From M2408 sp040386975 (lineage in GTDB: Bacteria > Bacteroidota > Bacteroidia > Flavobacteriales_D > Crocinitomicaceae), in NCBI GenBank assembly GCA_040386975.1, contig JAZKEO010000002.1:124001-188000 (forward strand): a DNA stretch of 64,000 nt, in the 5' to 3' direction. Shown here piece after piece: positions 1 through 7,811 of this stretch. The position numbers and the translations under genes are program-made. Every line of letters starts with the position of its first letter. Position 1 is the stretch's first letter. The notes beneath the pieces are model-generated. The model was not told the DNA's origin and did not search any database. It was given only the letters and a program-made list of their open reading frames with translations.

Positions 1-62
1 GTAGGCAATCCTACGTTTAACTCTCCTGCTACTTTGCCTAATCTATGTGTTTTTCCGGCCAT
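1..62 (-). CDS. infB: Translation initiation factor IF-2, N-terminal fragment
   Basis: Only the first 20 codons are inside the window; the gene continues past the left edge. The start is the ATG whose complement is at 60-62. The reading frame gives MAGKTHRLGKVAGELNVGLP, which matches the conserved IF-2 amino-terminal motif (R-L-x-K-V-A-x-E-L-N-V). IF-2 is the GTPase that places initiator tRNA on the ribosome. It follows nusA on the same strand after a 178-base spacer, the usual rimP-nusA-infB order. The fragment is too short for ordinary ORF calling, but start, frame and context agree. Confidence 0.88.
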   Translation of the reverse strand, partial: MAGKTHRLGKVAGELNVGLP

Positions 63-205
63 ATATTTTACTACTCGTTATACTGTAGTTTTTATTTTTT
101 TCAAGGGTAATTTGAAACTGATGTTTAAAATCATTCGACACTTTTACCCAATAATTGTCAAATCATAATCTTAATTTTTTATCATCCCTTACGTTCGTTT
201 CCCTG

Positions 206-240
206 CACTAACGTTTGGTCTTCAAAAGCTTTGCTTTTTC
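206..240 (-). repeat. Dispersed element, copy 1 (nusA-infB junction)
   Basis: Read on the minus strand, the element begins directly after the nusA stop codon with a small hairpin (AAAAGC/GCTTTT arms) and continues into GAAGACCAAACGTTAGTG. It is clearly related to the copy after rimP at 1516-1555 and to those at 10703-10737 and 52128-52174. All copies lie between two genes in the same direction and are oriented with them. Function unknown. Confidence 0.6.
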
Positions 241-1476
241 TTATTCAAACTCAGCTTTAAGTATTCTATGTACTTCGTTAATTGTTTCTTCTTCTAAATC
301 TGTTCTGTTAACTAATTCTTCAACAGAGATTTCTAACACAGATTTTGCAGTATCACAACCGATAGCTTTTAACTCGTCGATGATCCATCCGTCGATTTCA
401 TCAGAGAAATCTTCTAAATCAACATCTTCTACATCAACTTCACCATCTCGGTAAACATCGATTTCGTAACCAGTTAATTTTGTAGCTAATTTAATGTTAT
501 TTCCACCTTTACCAATTGCCAAAGAAACTTGGTCTGGTTTTAAGTGAACTTTTGCACGTTTTTCTTCTTCTAAAATTTCAACTGAAGTGATTTTAGCTGG
601 AGATAAAGCACGGGAAATAAATAAACTTGGGTTATTTGTAAAGTTAATTACATCGATATTTTCATTTCTCAACTCACGAACAATTCCATGAATACGAGAA
701 CCTTTCATACCAACACAAGCTCCAACTGGATCAATTCTATCATCATAAGATTCAACAGCAACTTTTGCTCTTTCTCCTGGTTCACGAACGATACGTTTGA
801 TAGTAATTAAACCATCAAATACTTCAGGAACTTCTAATTCAAACAATCTTTCTAAAAACTCAGGTGCCGTACGAGATAAAATAATCACTGGGCTAGAGTT
901 ACGCATGTCAACTTTTGCAACAACGGCACGAATTGACTCACCTTTTTTGAAATAATCTGAAGGAATTTGTTCTGATTTAGGAAGTAATAATTCATTTCCT
1001 TCGTCATCCAAAACCAAAATTTCTTTTTTCCAAACTTGGTAAACTTCTCCCGTAATGATTTCACCAATACGTTCTTTGTATTTTTTGTAGATATTATCTT
1101 TTTCTAATTCTAAGATACGAGAAATTAAATTTTGACGTAAAGACAAAACGTTTCTTCTACCGAAATCAATAAACTTGAATTCTTCAGAAACTTCTTCACC
1201 TACTTCAAAATCAGGTTCGATTTTAATGGCATCAGAATAAGCGATTTCAGTATTTGAATCTTCAACTTCACCATCCATCACAATTTCTTTGTTCAAGAAA
1301 ATTTGAACATCACCTTTTTCGATATTTACAATGATATCAATATGCTCATCTGTGTTAAATTTTTTCTTTAACATAGAACGGAAGACATCTTCCAATACAT
1401 GCTGCATCGTTTGTTTATCGATGTTTTTTAATTCTTTAAATTCTGAAAACGAATCTACTAATTCTAAGCTATTCAT
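241..1476 (-). CDS. nusA: Transcription termination/antitermination factor NusA
   Basis: NusA binds RNA polymerase and nascent RNA, and modulates pausing, termination and antitermination. The 411-residue protein has the expected order: N-terminal RNAP-binding domain (about 1-125), S1 domain (about 137-200), KH1 with GMKGSRI near 256-262, and KH2 with GKGGNN near 322-327. A short acidic linker (about 346-360) leads into one C-terminal helix-hairpin-helix-like region. It lies between rimP (80 bases upstream) and infB. The start MNSLELV fits the family. Both flanking spacers carry copies of the same dispersed repeat. Identification is secure. Confidence 0.97.
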   Translation of the reverse strand: MNSLELVDSFSEFKELKNIDKQTMQHVLEDVFRSMLKKKFNTDEHIDIIVNIEKGDVQIFLNKEIVMDGEVEDSNTEIAYSDAIKIEPDFEVGEEVSEEFKFIDFGRRNVLSLRQNLISRILELEKDNIYKKYKERIGEIITGEVYQVWKKEILVLDDEGNELLLPKSEQIPSDYFKKGESIRAVVAKVDMRNSSPVIILSRTAPEFLERLFELEVPEVFDGLITIKRIVREPGERAKVAVESYDDRIDPVGACVGMKGSRIHGIVRELRNENIDVINFTNNPSLFISRALSPAKITSVEILEEEKRAKVHLKPDQVSLAIGKGGNNIKLATKLTGYEIDVYRDGEVDVEDVDLEDFSDEIDGWIIDELKAIGCDTAKSVLEISVEELVNRTDLEEETINEVHRILKAEFE

Positions 1477-1515
1477 TGCTTACCTATTTTAATTTAATTA
1501 TCCTATTTCCTTCCC

Positions 1516-1555
1516 TTCGCTAACGCTTGGTCTTCATCAGCTTTCGCTGATTCTT
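1516..1555 (-). repeat. Dispersed element, copy 2 (rimP-nusA junction)
   Basis: On the minus strand, directly after the rimP TAG, the sequence reads AAGAATCAGC, GAA, AGCTGATGAAGACC and then AAGCGTTAGCGAAGGGAA. It contains a short hairpin (ATCAGC/GCTGAT) followed by the GAAGACC..AGCGTTAGCGAA core. It is the best-preserved copy of the element at 206-240, 10703-10737 and 52128-52174. It fills about half of the 80-base spacer before nusA. Confidence 0.65.
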
Positions 1556-1556
1556 G

Positions 1557-2033
1557 CTATTTAAACGAAATAACAATTTTTGTATCCTTTATTTTTGAGT
1601 TTGCCAAAACAACTTGTTCAACAATGGTCTCTTTCTTTTTCATTCCTTCTAACTTCTCCGAACGAGTTGTTTCAAGTGTCAAATTTTTATCTGTTTTCTC
1701 AACTAATATTCCTGAGAAAAGTGTTCCATCTTTCATAACAACATCAACACCTTTTCCGTAATTCTTTTCAAACTGAGCCAAGACACGTAAAGGTTTGTCA
1801 AGCCCAGCCGAAGAAACACTTAATTCAAAATCTTCTTCTTCACGGTCTAAATTGTGCTCCACATTTCGTGAAATCCACATACATTCCTCGATTGAAACGT
1901 AACCCACTTTTTTGTCTAACTCAATTTTGATAACAGACTTCGTTGAAATGGTAATATCGACAATAAAAATATCAGGAAAACGTTCATCTATACGCTCCTG
2001 AGCCAATTTTCTTACCAATTCTTTCTGTATCAT
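1557..2033 (-). CDS. rimP: Ribosome maturation factor RimP
   Basis: RimP assists 30S subunit maturation. The 158-residue product has the N-terminal domain with the LDREEEDFELSVSSAGLD region (typically D-Y-x-L-E-V-S-S-P-G-L-D in the family) and a C-terminal Sm-like half. It heads the rimP-nusA-infB operon. Upstream on the same strand lie a good Bacteroidota promoter and, between promoter and start codon, a terminator-like hairpin that may attenuate the operon. The ATG at 2033 is the natural start. A TAG stop is followed at once by a dispersed repeat. Confidence 0.93.
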   Translation of the reverse strand: MIQKELVRKLAQERIDERFPDIFIVDITISTKSVIKIELDKKVGYVSIEECMWISRNVEHNLDREEEDFELSVSSAGLDKPLRVLAQFEKNYGKGVDVVMKDGTLFSGILVEKTDKNLTLETTRSEKLEGMKKKETIVEQVVLANSKIKDTKIVISFK

Positions 2034-2043
2034 TATATATAGT

Positions 2044-2068
2044 AAAAAAGGGGATTTAAGTCCCCTTT
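2044..2068 (-). terminator. Terminator-like hairpin in the rimP leader
   Basis: On the minus strand an 8-bp stem (AAAGGGGA paired with TCCCCTTT, loop CTTAAA) is followed by a run of six T, ending ten bases before the rimP ATG. It lies downstream of the predicted rimP promoter at 2095-2126, so rimP transcripts should contain it. It could also terminate readthrough from the glycosyltransferase gene at 2150-3262. Hairpin and T-run are seen; regulation is inferred. Confidence 0.65.
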
Positions 2069-2094
2069 CTGTGTTAAAATCTTAAATTGCGATG

Positions 2095-2126
2095 CAAAGG
2101 TAATAATTTTTTTGTGTGAAAACAAA
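2095..2126 (-). promoter_or_regulatory. Predicted rimP-nusA-infB promoter
   Basis: On the minus strand TTTG (2126-2123) is followed after 20 bases by TACCTTTG (2102-2095). This matches the Bacteroidota housekeeping consensus TTG, 19-21 bases, TAnnTTTG. The predicted transcription start is near 2088, about 55 bases before the rimP start codon, which leaves room for the hairpin at 2044-2068. Confidence 0.6.
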
Positions 2127-2149
2127 TTTAATGTTTGAACTTAAGGATT

Positions 2150-3262
2150 TTAAGCCAGTAAAAGTTCAAATTCTTTCAAAAAACGATTCAAATCATATTT
2201 TTGCATCGCCATTTTGAATTTTTCTGTTTCGTTTTTTTTCTCTTGCTTAAGAAATAAATTTATCTTTTCTGCTAAATCATGTTCGCTTTCTGGTTCAAAA
2301 AGGATTCCAAGTTCGCCATTTTGTAAAATTTCTGTAGTCCCGCCTGAATTTGAACCGATGACGTCTGTTCCACTTGCTAAAGATTCGATTGTTACCATGC
2401 CAAAAGTTTCGGATTTGGAGGCCATAATACAAAGATCAATTGCTTTGTAGAAGTAAACAACTTCTGGCTGAAAAGGAAGAAAAACAACTTGACTTTCTAA
2501 GTTATTTTCTACAATAAATTGTTTTAAAAGAGCTGAATATTCAGAAGTTTCATTTAAGGTTTCAGAACCCATGAAACAAACCGTAATTTCTTGGTTGTCT
2601 AAAATTTTAAGTGCTTTCAGTAAAGTTAATTGACCTTTCAAAATATCTAATCTTCCAATTAAACCCAATGTAATACTCGTTTTTGAAAGTCCAAGTTTTT
2701 CTCGAGCTTCTTGCTTACTTATTTCTTGCTGAAAAACGCTTAAATCAATTGGTGGCGGAAGAATTTTGATTTTATTCTCAGGGAATTTCGTAAATTTTAA
2801 AACTTGATTCTTTAGAAATTGTGTCGAGCATATCCATGAATCAATTTTCTTAAAACGACTTGTATGTAAGAAGTTTTTTTTACTAACTCCCAATTGCATT
2901 TCCATAAAATAAATGAGTCTCCACCTCAGCGGAGAGCTAAATTTATTCTTTGAAAATGTTTTCGCAATCGAACAAATATTTAAATCGCTTGAATTTCTAA
3001 CGATTAAGTGTGAAATTTGATTTTTTTTTAAGCTTTTTCTTAAGTTTAATCCAGCAAAAAAATATTTATAACGTTTGTGCTCTTCAATATAAACATGAGC
3101 AATTTTATTTTCAATGGCAAATTTTTCGATTGGGGTATTTTGCTGACAAAACAAAAGTACATTGTAGCCTTTTTCTTGAAGCCAAAGAGCAGATTTTACG
3201 TGGTTCATTTCTAAACCACCCCAGGCTTTTGAACTACAAATAAAGGCTATTTTGGGATTCAT
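2150..3262 (-). CDS. Glycosyltransferase, GT4 family
   Basis: A 370-residue GT-B-fold transferase predicted to move a sugar from a nucleotide-activated donor onto a glycan or lipid acceptor. Visible features are an N-terminal Rossmann half with a glycine-rich segment (SSKAWGGLEMN, residues 11-21), the start of the donor-binding domain (LGLIGRLDILKGQLTLLKAL, about 200-219) and the ESxxFGMVTIE retaining-GT motif near residues 285-295. It is transcribed away from murF-alr and toward rimP but appears to be its own unit. Donor and acceptor cannot be told. The Bacteroidota lipopolysaccharide core or an O-antigen is a reasonable guess. Confidence 0.85.
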   Translation of the reverse strand: MNPKIAFICSSKAWGGLEMNHVKSALWLQEKGYNVLLFCQQNTPIEKFAIENKIAHVYIEEHKRYKYFFAGLNLRKSLKKNQISHLIVRNSSDLNICSIAKTFSKNKFSSPLRWRLIYFMEMQLGVSKKNFLHTSRFKKIDSWICSTQFLKNQVLKFTKFPENKIKILPPPIDLSVFQQEISKQEAREKLGLSKTSITLGLIGRLDILKGQLTLLKALKILDNQEITVCFMGSETLNETSEYSALLKQFIVENNLESQVVFLPFQPEVVYFYKAIDLCIMASKSETFGMVTIESLASGTDVIGSNSGGTTEILQNGELGILFEPESEHDLAEKINLFLKQEKKNETEKFKMAMQKYDLNRFLKEFELLLA

Positions 3263-3347
3263 GTTTTAATCTTGAATTGATTTGAAATTTAATTTTCGAC
3301 TAAAATAATAAATTCTTCACACTTTCGATTTCTTCTCAAATTATTCT

Positions 3348-3355
3348 TAGTTTTG
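3348..3355 (+). promoter_or_regulatory. Predicted -7 box for murF-alr
   Basis: TAGTTTTG matches the Bacteroidota -7 consensus TAnnTTTG and lies 19 bases before the TTG start of murF-alr. The -33 region has only TTTC at about 3323-3326, an imperfect match. Confidence 0.4.
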
Positions 3356-3374
3356 TTTTAAGAAATTATACAAA

Positions 3375-5675
3375 TTGAAATTAAATCTCACATCTTCCGA
3401 ATTTTCCAAAAGCATAGCATCAAAAATGAGTTCTGCGGGACAAGAAATGAATTTAATTCAAACGATTTCTTACGATACACGCAAGATTTTAGACCCGAAA
3501 AACACCGCTTTTTTCACTTTAAAAGGAGAGTTTCGCGACGGACATCAATTTATCGAAGATGCTTACAACAAAGGAGTTCGTATTTTTGTTGTTTCAGATA
3601 AAAAATACCTTGAAAAATATAAAAATGCTGAATTTCACCTCGTAGATTCGGTTTTAGAATCCTTGCAAAAATTAGCAAAAAATCACCGAGAAAAATTTTC
3701 ATATCCAGTAATTGGAATAACTGGAAGCGTTGGAAAAACGACTGTGAAAGAATGGCTATATCATTTGTTAATGTTCAAATTTAAAATTGTTCGCAGTCCA
3801 AAAAGTTACAACTCACAGCTTGGAGTGGCACTTTCAATTTTAGAAATGAATTCAGAATACGAATTAGCCATTTTTGAAGCAGGTATTTCTAAGAAAGATG
3901 AAATGCAAGAATTAGCTGAAATGATTCAAGCAGATTTTGGAATTTTTACTGCTTTTGCTTCTGCACACTCACAAAATTTCGCTTTAAAAAGCGAACATTT
4001 AAAAGAAAAAGAAAAATTATTCTTAGACTGCAAAAAAGTATTCGTTTTAGATGAAATTCAAGTAAATTCAATTGAAAATTGCGAAAAAGTCAGTTTAAAC
4101 TCCTTTGACGAACTTTTAAGTTTTTCACCTTTTCAAGATAAAGCAAGTTTACAGAATTTAAGTTTGGCTCTTGCTTTGGCTATTGAACTCGGAGCTAAAG
4201 AAGATGATTTAATTGAGCAAATTAAAACCCTTCCACGTTTGGCTTTGAGAATGGAAACCTTTGATGGAATAAATGGAAATATTGTTATCAATGATTCTTA
4301 CAATGCCGATTTAGATGCTTTAACACAATCTTTGGAATACCAAAAAAGCATCGCAAAAAGTAAATTATGTACCGCAATTATTGGCGTTGATTCCTTGGAT
4401 GAAAAACAGATTCAAAAAATTAAATCAAAGCTTAAAAATTACAATTTATACCAATATTTTTTAATTTCTGGAAATGAAATTCCACCAATTGAAAACATTC
4501 GCCAGCAAGTTGTTTTGATTAAAGGAACTCGTGTCGGACAAACGCAAGGAATTGCCAAACTTTTTCAATTAAAAAAGCACAAAACACGTGTTGAAGTTAA
4601 CCTTTCAGCTATCAAAAATAATTTGAGTTTTTACAAAAATGCTGTTCATACAAACTGCAAATTGCTCATCATGGTAAAAGCATCTTCCTACGGTTCAGGC
4701 GCTGAAAAAATGGCTGAATATTTAGAGAAAAATGCTGTTGATTATTTGGGGGTTGCTTATGTCGATGAAGGAGTTGAACTCAGAAACCACGGTATAAAAT
4801 TGCCTATTTTAGTCATGAATCCTGATGAAGATGGTTTTGATGATTTGATAAAATACAATTTAGAACCTAGTATTTATTCATTTGAAATCCTCGACTCTTT
4901 CATCAAAGCGTTGATTAACAGCTCGAAAGACAATTTCCCAATTCACTTGAAATTTAACACGGGAATGAATCGTTTGGGTTTTGAAATTGAGCATCGAAAT
5001 CTCTTGTTGGATCTAATTCAAACTCAACCAGAAATTAAAGTTCAAAGTATTTATTCGCATTTAGCGGATTCAGATAATTATATTTCGAATGAATTTACTC
5101 AAAGTCAGCTTGATAAATTTAAACTAGCGAGTGACTTTTTTGAAGAAAAACTTCCTTATAAGTTCATGAAACACATTTTAAATTCGGAAGGAGTTTGCCG
5201 TTTTCCTCAGGCTCAATTTGACATGGTGCGCATCGGAATTGGACTTTATGGAATCAGTTCCAACGAAGAAATGAAGAAACATTTAATTCCAGCAATTTCA
5301 TGGACTTCAATTATCTCGCAAATAAATACTGTGAAAATTGGAGAAAGTGTTGGTTACAGTTGTACCTTTATTGCTGAAAAAGAAATGAAAATTGCCATCA
5401 TTCCTGTTGGTTATGCTGACGGATTTAAACGAAATTTGAGCCAAGGAAAAGGTGGTATGTTTGTCAATAAAAGCTATTGTCCAGTAATCGGAAATGTGTG
5501 TATGGATATGACCATGATTGATGTAACAGGACTTTCATGTAAAATCAATGATCCAGTTGAAATCCTTGGAGAACACCAAATCATTGAAGATTTAGCTCAA
5601 AAAATGCAAACTATTCCTTATGAAGTGTTGACTTCTTTGTCTAAACGTATGCAACGTGTTTATTCGGAAGAATAA
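3375..5675 (+). CDS. murF-alr: Bifunctional MurF ligase / alanine racemase
   Basis: One 766-residue protein joins two consecutive peptidoglycan steps. Alr makes D-Ala from L-Ala, and MurF adds D-Ala-D-Ala to UDP-MurNAc-tripeptide. The MurF half (about 1-400) shows the ATP-binding P-loop GITGSVGKTT (114-123) and SYNSQLGV. The Alr half starts near residue 403 (TRVEVNLSAIKNN). It has the PLP lysine K435 in MVKASSYGSG, the RIGIGLYGIS segment and the VGYSCTF catalytic-tyrosine region. The start appears to be TTG: the MurF fold begins at LTSSEFSKSIA, and the first in-frame ATG (codon 18) would cut into it. The fusion is known in Bacteroidota. Confidence 0.95.
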   Translation: MKLNLTSSEFSKSIASKMSSAGQEMNLIQTISYDTRKILDPKNTAFFTLKGEFRDGHQFIEDAYNKGVRIFVVSDKKYLEKYKNAEFHLVDSVLESLQKLAKNHREKFSYPVIGITGSVGKTTVKEWLYHLLMFKFKIVRSPKSYNSQLGVALSILEMNSEYELAIFEAGISKKDEMQELAEMIQADFGIFTAFASAHSQNFALKSEHLKEKEKLFLDCKKVFVLDEIQVNSIENCEKVSLNSFDELLSFSPFQDKASLQNLSLALALAIELGAKEDDLIEQIKTLPRLALRMETFDGINGNIVINDSYNADLDALTQSLEYQKSIAKSKLCTAIIGVDSLDEKQIQKIKSKLKNYNLYQYFLISGNEIPPIENIRQQVVLIKGTRVGQTQGIAKLFQLKKHKTRVEVNLSAIKNNLSFYKNAVHTNCKLLIMVKASSYGSGAEKMAEYLEKNAVDYLGVAYVDEGVELRNHGIKLPILVMNPDEDGFDDLIKYNLEPSIYSFEILDSFIKALINSSKDNFPIHLKFNTGMNRLGFEIEHRNLLLDLIQTQPEIKVQSIYSHLADSDNYISNEFTQSQLDKFKLASDFFEEKLPYKFMKHILNSEGVCRFPQAQFDMVRIGIGLYGISSNEEMKKHLIPAISWTSIISQINTVKIGESVGYSCTFIAEKEMKIAIIPVGYADGFKRNLSQGKGGMFVNKSYCPVIGNVCMDMTMIDVTGLSCKINDPVEILGEHQIIEDLAQKMQTIPYEVLTSLSKRMQRVYSEE

Positions 5676-5694
5676 CATTAAACGTAAAATTTAA

Positions 5695-6573
5695 ATGAAT
5701 CAAAACACAGGAAAAACAGATTTATTCTCTTATTTGATAACACTTGTTATTACTGCTTTGAGTTTGGTTTTCAGTTCAGGTTTAATTGGAACAATTTATC
5801 TTTCTTTAAGCAAAAAAAGTAGTTTTGAAACAGAAGATTTAATTTCCTTTTTTGGTAAAAATGTATTTTTCTTATTACAACTTTTTCCTTTTTTAATCGC
5901 ATTAATTAGTTTGTTATTTTGTGTGAAATTTATTCACAAACAAAATATCAAAGTTCTTTTCACACAAAAACTAAGATTCAACTTCAAACACTTTTTAGTG
6001 AGTTTTTTATTGTGGGGAGGAATTTTATTTTTGATATTCTTAGCTCAATTTTTTCTCTTTAAAAAACCAATAAAATGGAATTTTGATTTTAACCATTTTT
6101 GGTTATTATGCATCATTAGTTTTATTTTCGTAAGCATTCAAACTTTATTCGAAGAAGTACTTTTTAGAGGATTTTTGTTGCAAGGATTTTTGATTTCTTT
6201 TCCGAAAAAATGGATGGCAATTTTAGCTTCTTCACTTTTGTTTGCTCTTATGCACTTCAACAACCCTGAAATTAAAATTTTCGGATCTTGGATTTTGGTT
6301 TATTACCTCATCACGGCCATTTTTTTAGCATCAATAACGCTTTTGGGCAAAGGAATCGAACTCGCTTTTGGTTTTCACCTTGTCAATAATTTATTTGGAA
6401 CCTTAATTTTAACCAACAATTGGCAAGTTTTCCAAACAGATGCACTTTTTAAAGATTTTTCTCCGCCAATGATTTCTTGGGATATATGGTTTAGTTTGTT
6501 TATTTTTTATCCAGTATTGTTTTTTATTTACAAGAAACTCTATAAATGGAAAATTGGCGAGATATTTGCTTAA
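5695..6573 (+). CDS. CPBP family intramembrane metalloprotease
   Basis: A 292-residue multi-pass inner-membrane protein with about seven or eight hydrophobic helices. The three CPBP/Abi motifs are visible: EEVLFRG (E153, E154, R158), FALMHFNN and FGFHLVNNLFG, which supply the predicted metal-binding glutamate and histidines. Family members are Rce1-like proteases; some act in bacteriocin self-immunity or protein processing. It lies 19 bases after murF-alr and 19 bases before a small secreted protein, so it is probably co-transcribed with them. Substrate unknown. Confidence 0.85.
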   Translation: MNQNTGKTDLFSYLITLVITALSLVFSSGLIGTIYLSLSKKSSFETEDLISFFGKNVFFLLQLFPFLIALISLLFCVKFIHKQNIKVLFTQKLRFNFKHFLVSFLLWGGILFLIFLAQFFLFKKPIKWNFDFNHFWLLCIISFIFVSIQTLFEEVLFRGFLLQGFLISFPKKWMAILASSLLFALMHFNNPEIKIFGSWILVYYLITAIFLASITLLGKGIELAFGFHLVNNLFGTLILTNNWQVFQTDALFKDFSPPMISWDIWFSLFIFYPVLFFIYKKLYKWKIGEIFA

Positions 6574-6592
6574 ATTTGAGGAAAATTAAAAT

Positions 6593-6928
6593 ATGAAATC
6601 AATTCTTTTAACAGCTTTACTTTTATTATCTGCTCAATTTGTTTCCGCACAATTAATTTCAGGAACTTTAATGGACGAAGGTAGAAAATTGACTTCTACT
6701 TTTGATTTTAAAATTCATGGAAAATTTAAAGGTATTCAAACTTTCAAAATCGCTGTAAATGCTTTGGGAGATGTTACAAGTGTTGTTTTAGTTGAAACTG
6801 AAGGAAATTTAGTTTCAACACCAGCGAAAATAGTTGGAGTAAAAGAATTAAAAAAATTGAAATTTACAGGAGCAACTTATTATCCCAAATTTCAACATGT
6901 GACTTTAAAAGTCGAATTTTTAAAATAA
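6593..6928 (+). CDS. Small secreted protein of unknown function
   Basis: A 111-residue protein with a clear Sec signal peptide (MKSILLTALLLLSAQFVSAQ) and a mature part of about 90 residues. The mature part is rich in short beta-prone stretches and lysine. I recognise no family. The segment FKIAVNALGDVTSVVLV resembles the C-terminal domain of TonB-like proteins (a residue pattern of G-x-V-x-x-V-x-V), but this is weak. It is the last gene of the murF-alr/CPBP run and is followed by a bidirectional terminator. Confidence 0.7.
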   Translation: MKSILLTALLLLSAQFVSAQLISGTLMDEGRKLTSTFDFKIHGKFKGIQTFKIAVNALGDVTSVVLVETEGNLVSTPAKIVGVKELKKLKFTGATYYPKFQHVTLKVEFLK

Positions 6929-6944
6929 TCTCAATAATAAATAC

Positions 6945-6979
6945 TAAAAAAGCCATCCGCTGAAGTGAATGGCTTTTTT
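6945..6979. terminator. Bidirectional terminator between convergent genes
   Basis: AAAAAAGCCAT and ATGGCTTTTTT form an approximately 11-bp stem with a 12-base loop, and there is a T-run on either strand. It serves the small secreted protein gene (plus) and the LOG gene (minus). Confidence 0.85.
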
Positions 6980-6997
6980 AATTTTAAAAAAACTTGT

Positions 6998-7681
6998 TTA
7001 GAAGTTTGGTGATAATTCGTGAGATCTGTAGAAATCTTCGATGTATTTAACCGCTTCATCAGCAGTATCTACAATACGATACAAGTTTAAATCAAGTTCA
7101 GAAATGTTGTGTTCTTGATGAAGCATAACTTCTTCTACCCATTTGAATAATCCTTCCCAATACGCACTACCAATTAAAACTACTGGTCGTTTATTGATTT
7201 TTTTGGTTTGTATTAAAGTCAAAGCTTCAAACATTTCATCCAAAGTTCCAAATCCTCCAGGAAGAATAACAAAACCTTGTGAATATTTTACGAAAATTAC
7301 TTTTCTTACGAAGAAATAATCGAATTCCAAGTTGTGTTCTGGATCGATATACGGATTGTGATTTTGCTCAAAAGGTAAATCGATATTCAAACCAACAGAT
7401 TTTCCTTCGCCTCTTTGCGCACCCATATTTCCTGCTTCCATGATTCCTGGTCCACCACCTGTGATAACACCGTATCCAGCATTGGCAAGTTTTTCACCTA
7501 CTTCAACAGCTAGTTGAAAATATTTGTTGTCTGGTTTTGTTCTTGCTGAGCCAAAAACAGACACACAAGGACCAATTTTTGAAAGCCTTTCATATCCTTC
7601 AACAAATTCGGACATAATTTTGAAAATCGCCCAACTATCATTTGTTTTGATTTCTGTCCAATCTTTTCTTATTGCATTCAT
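6998..7681 (-). CDS. LOG family protein (TIGR00730 type)
   Basis: A 227-residue cytosolic protein of the LOG/lysine-decarboxylase-like Rossmann family. Many members are cytokinin-type nucleoside 5'-monophosphate phosphoribohydrolases or related nucleotide N-glycosidases. Diagnostic features are SVFGSAR (41-47), GGGPGIMEAGN (75-85) and PGGFGTLDE (141-149), the family's phosphate-binding and catalytic motif. It lies 130 bases downstream of uvrA on the same strand. The exact substrate cannot be assigned from sequence; the old name lysine decarboxylase is not supported. Confidence 0.88.
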   Translation of the reverse strand: MNAIRKDWTEIKTNDSWAIFKIMSEFVEGYERLSKIGPCVSVFGSARTKPDNKYFQLAVEVGEKLANAGYGVITGGGPGIMEAGNMGAQRGEGKSVGLNIDLPFEQNHNPYIDPEHNLEFDYFFVRKVIFVKYSQGFVILPGGFGTLDEMFEALTLIQTKKINKRPVVLIGSAYWEGLFKWVEEVMLHQEHNISELDLNLYRIVDTADEAVKYIEDFYRSHELSPNF

Positions 7682-7811
7682 GCTAACGAATTTAAATTAT
7701 AAATTTTTAGTGTTTGCGAAAAGTGAAGTGTCTTTTTGAATAGGTTCAATTCAGTTGTTTGTATTCGCAGTATACTTGTTAAATGTAAAATTACTAAATT
7801 AAATTTAAAAT

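Noticed and set aside
215..454. Plus-strand open frame over nusA
   Set aside because: It is the complement of nusA with no recognisable sequence; the same holds for the other short frames overlapping large genes.
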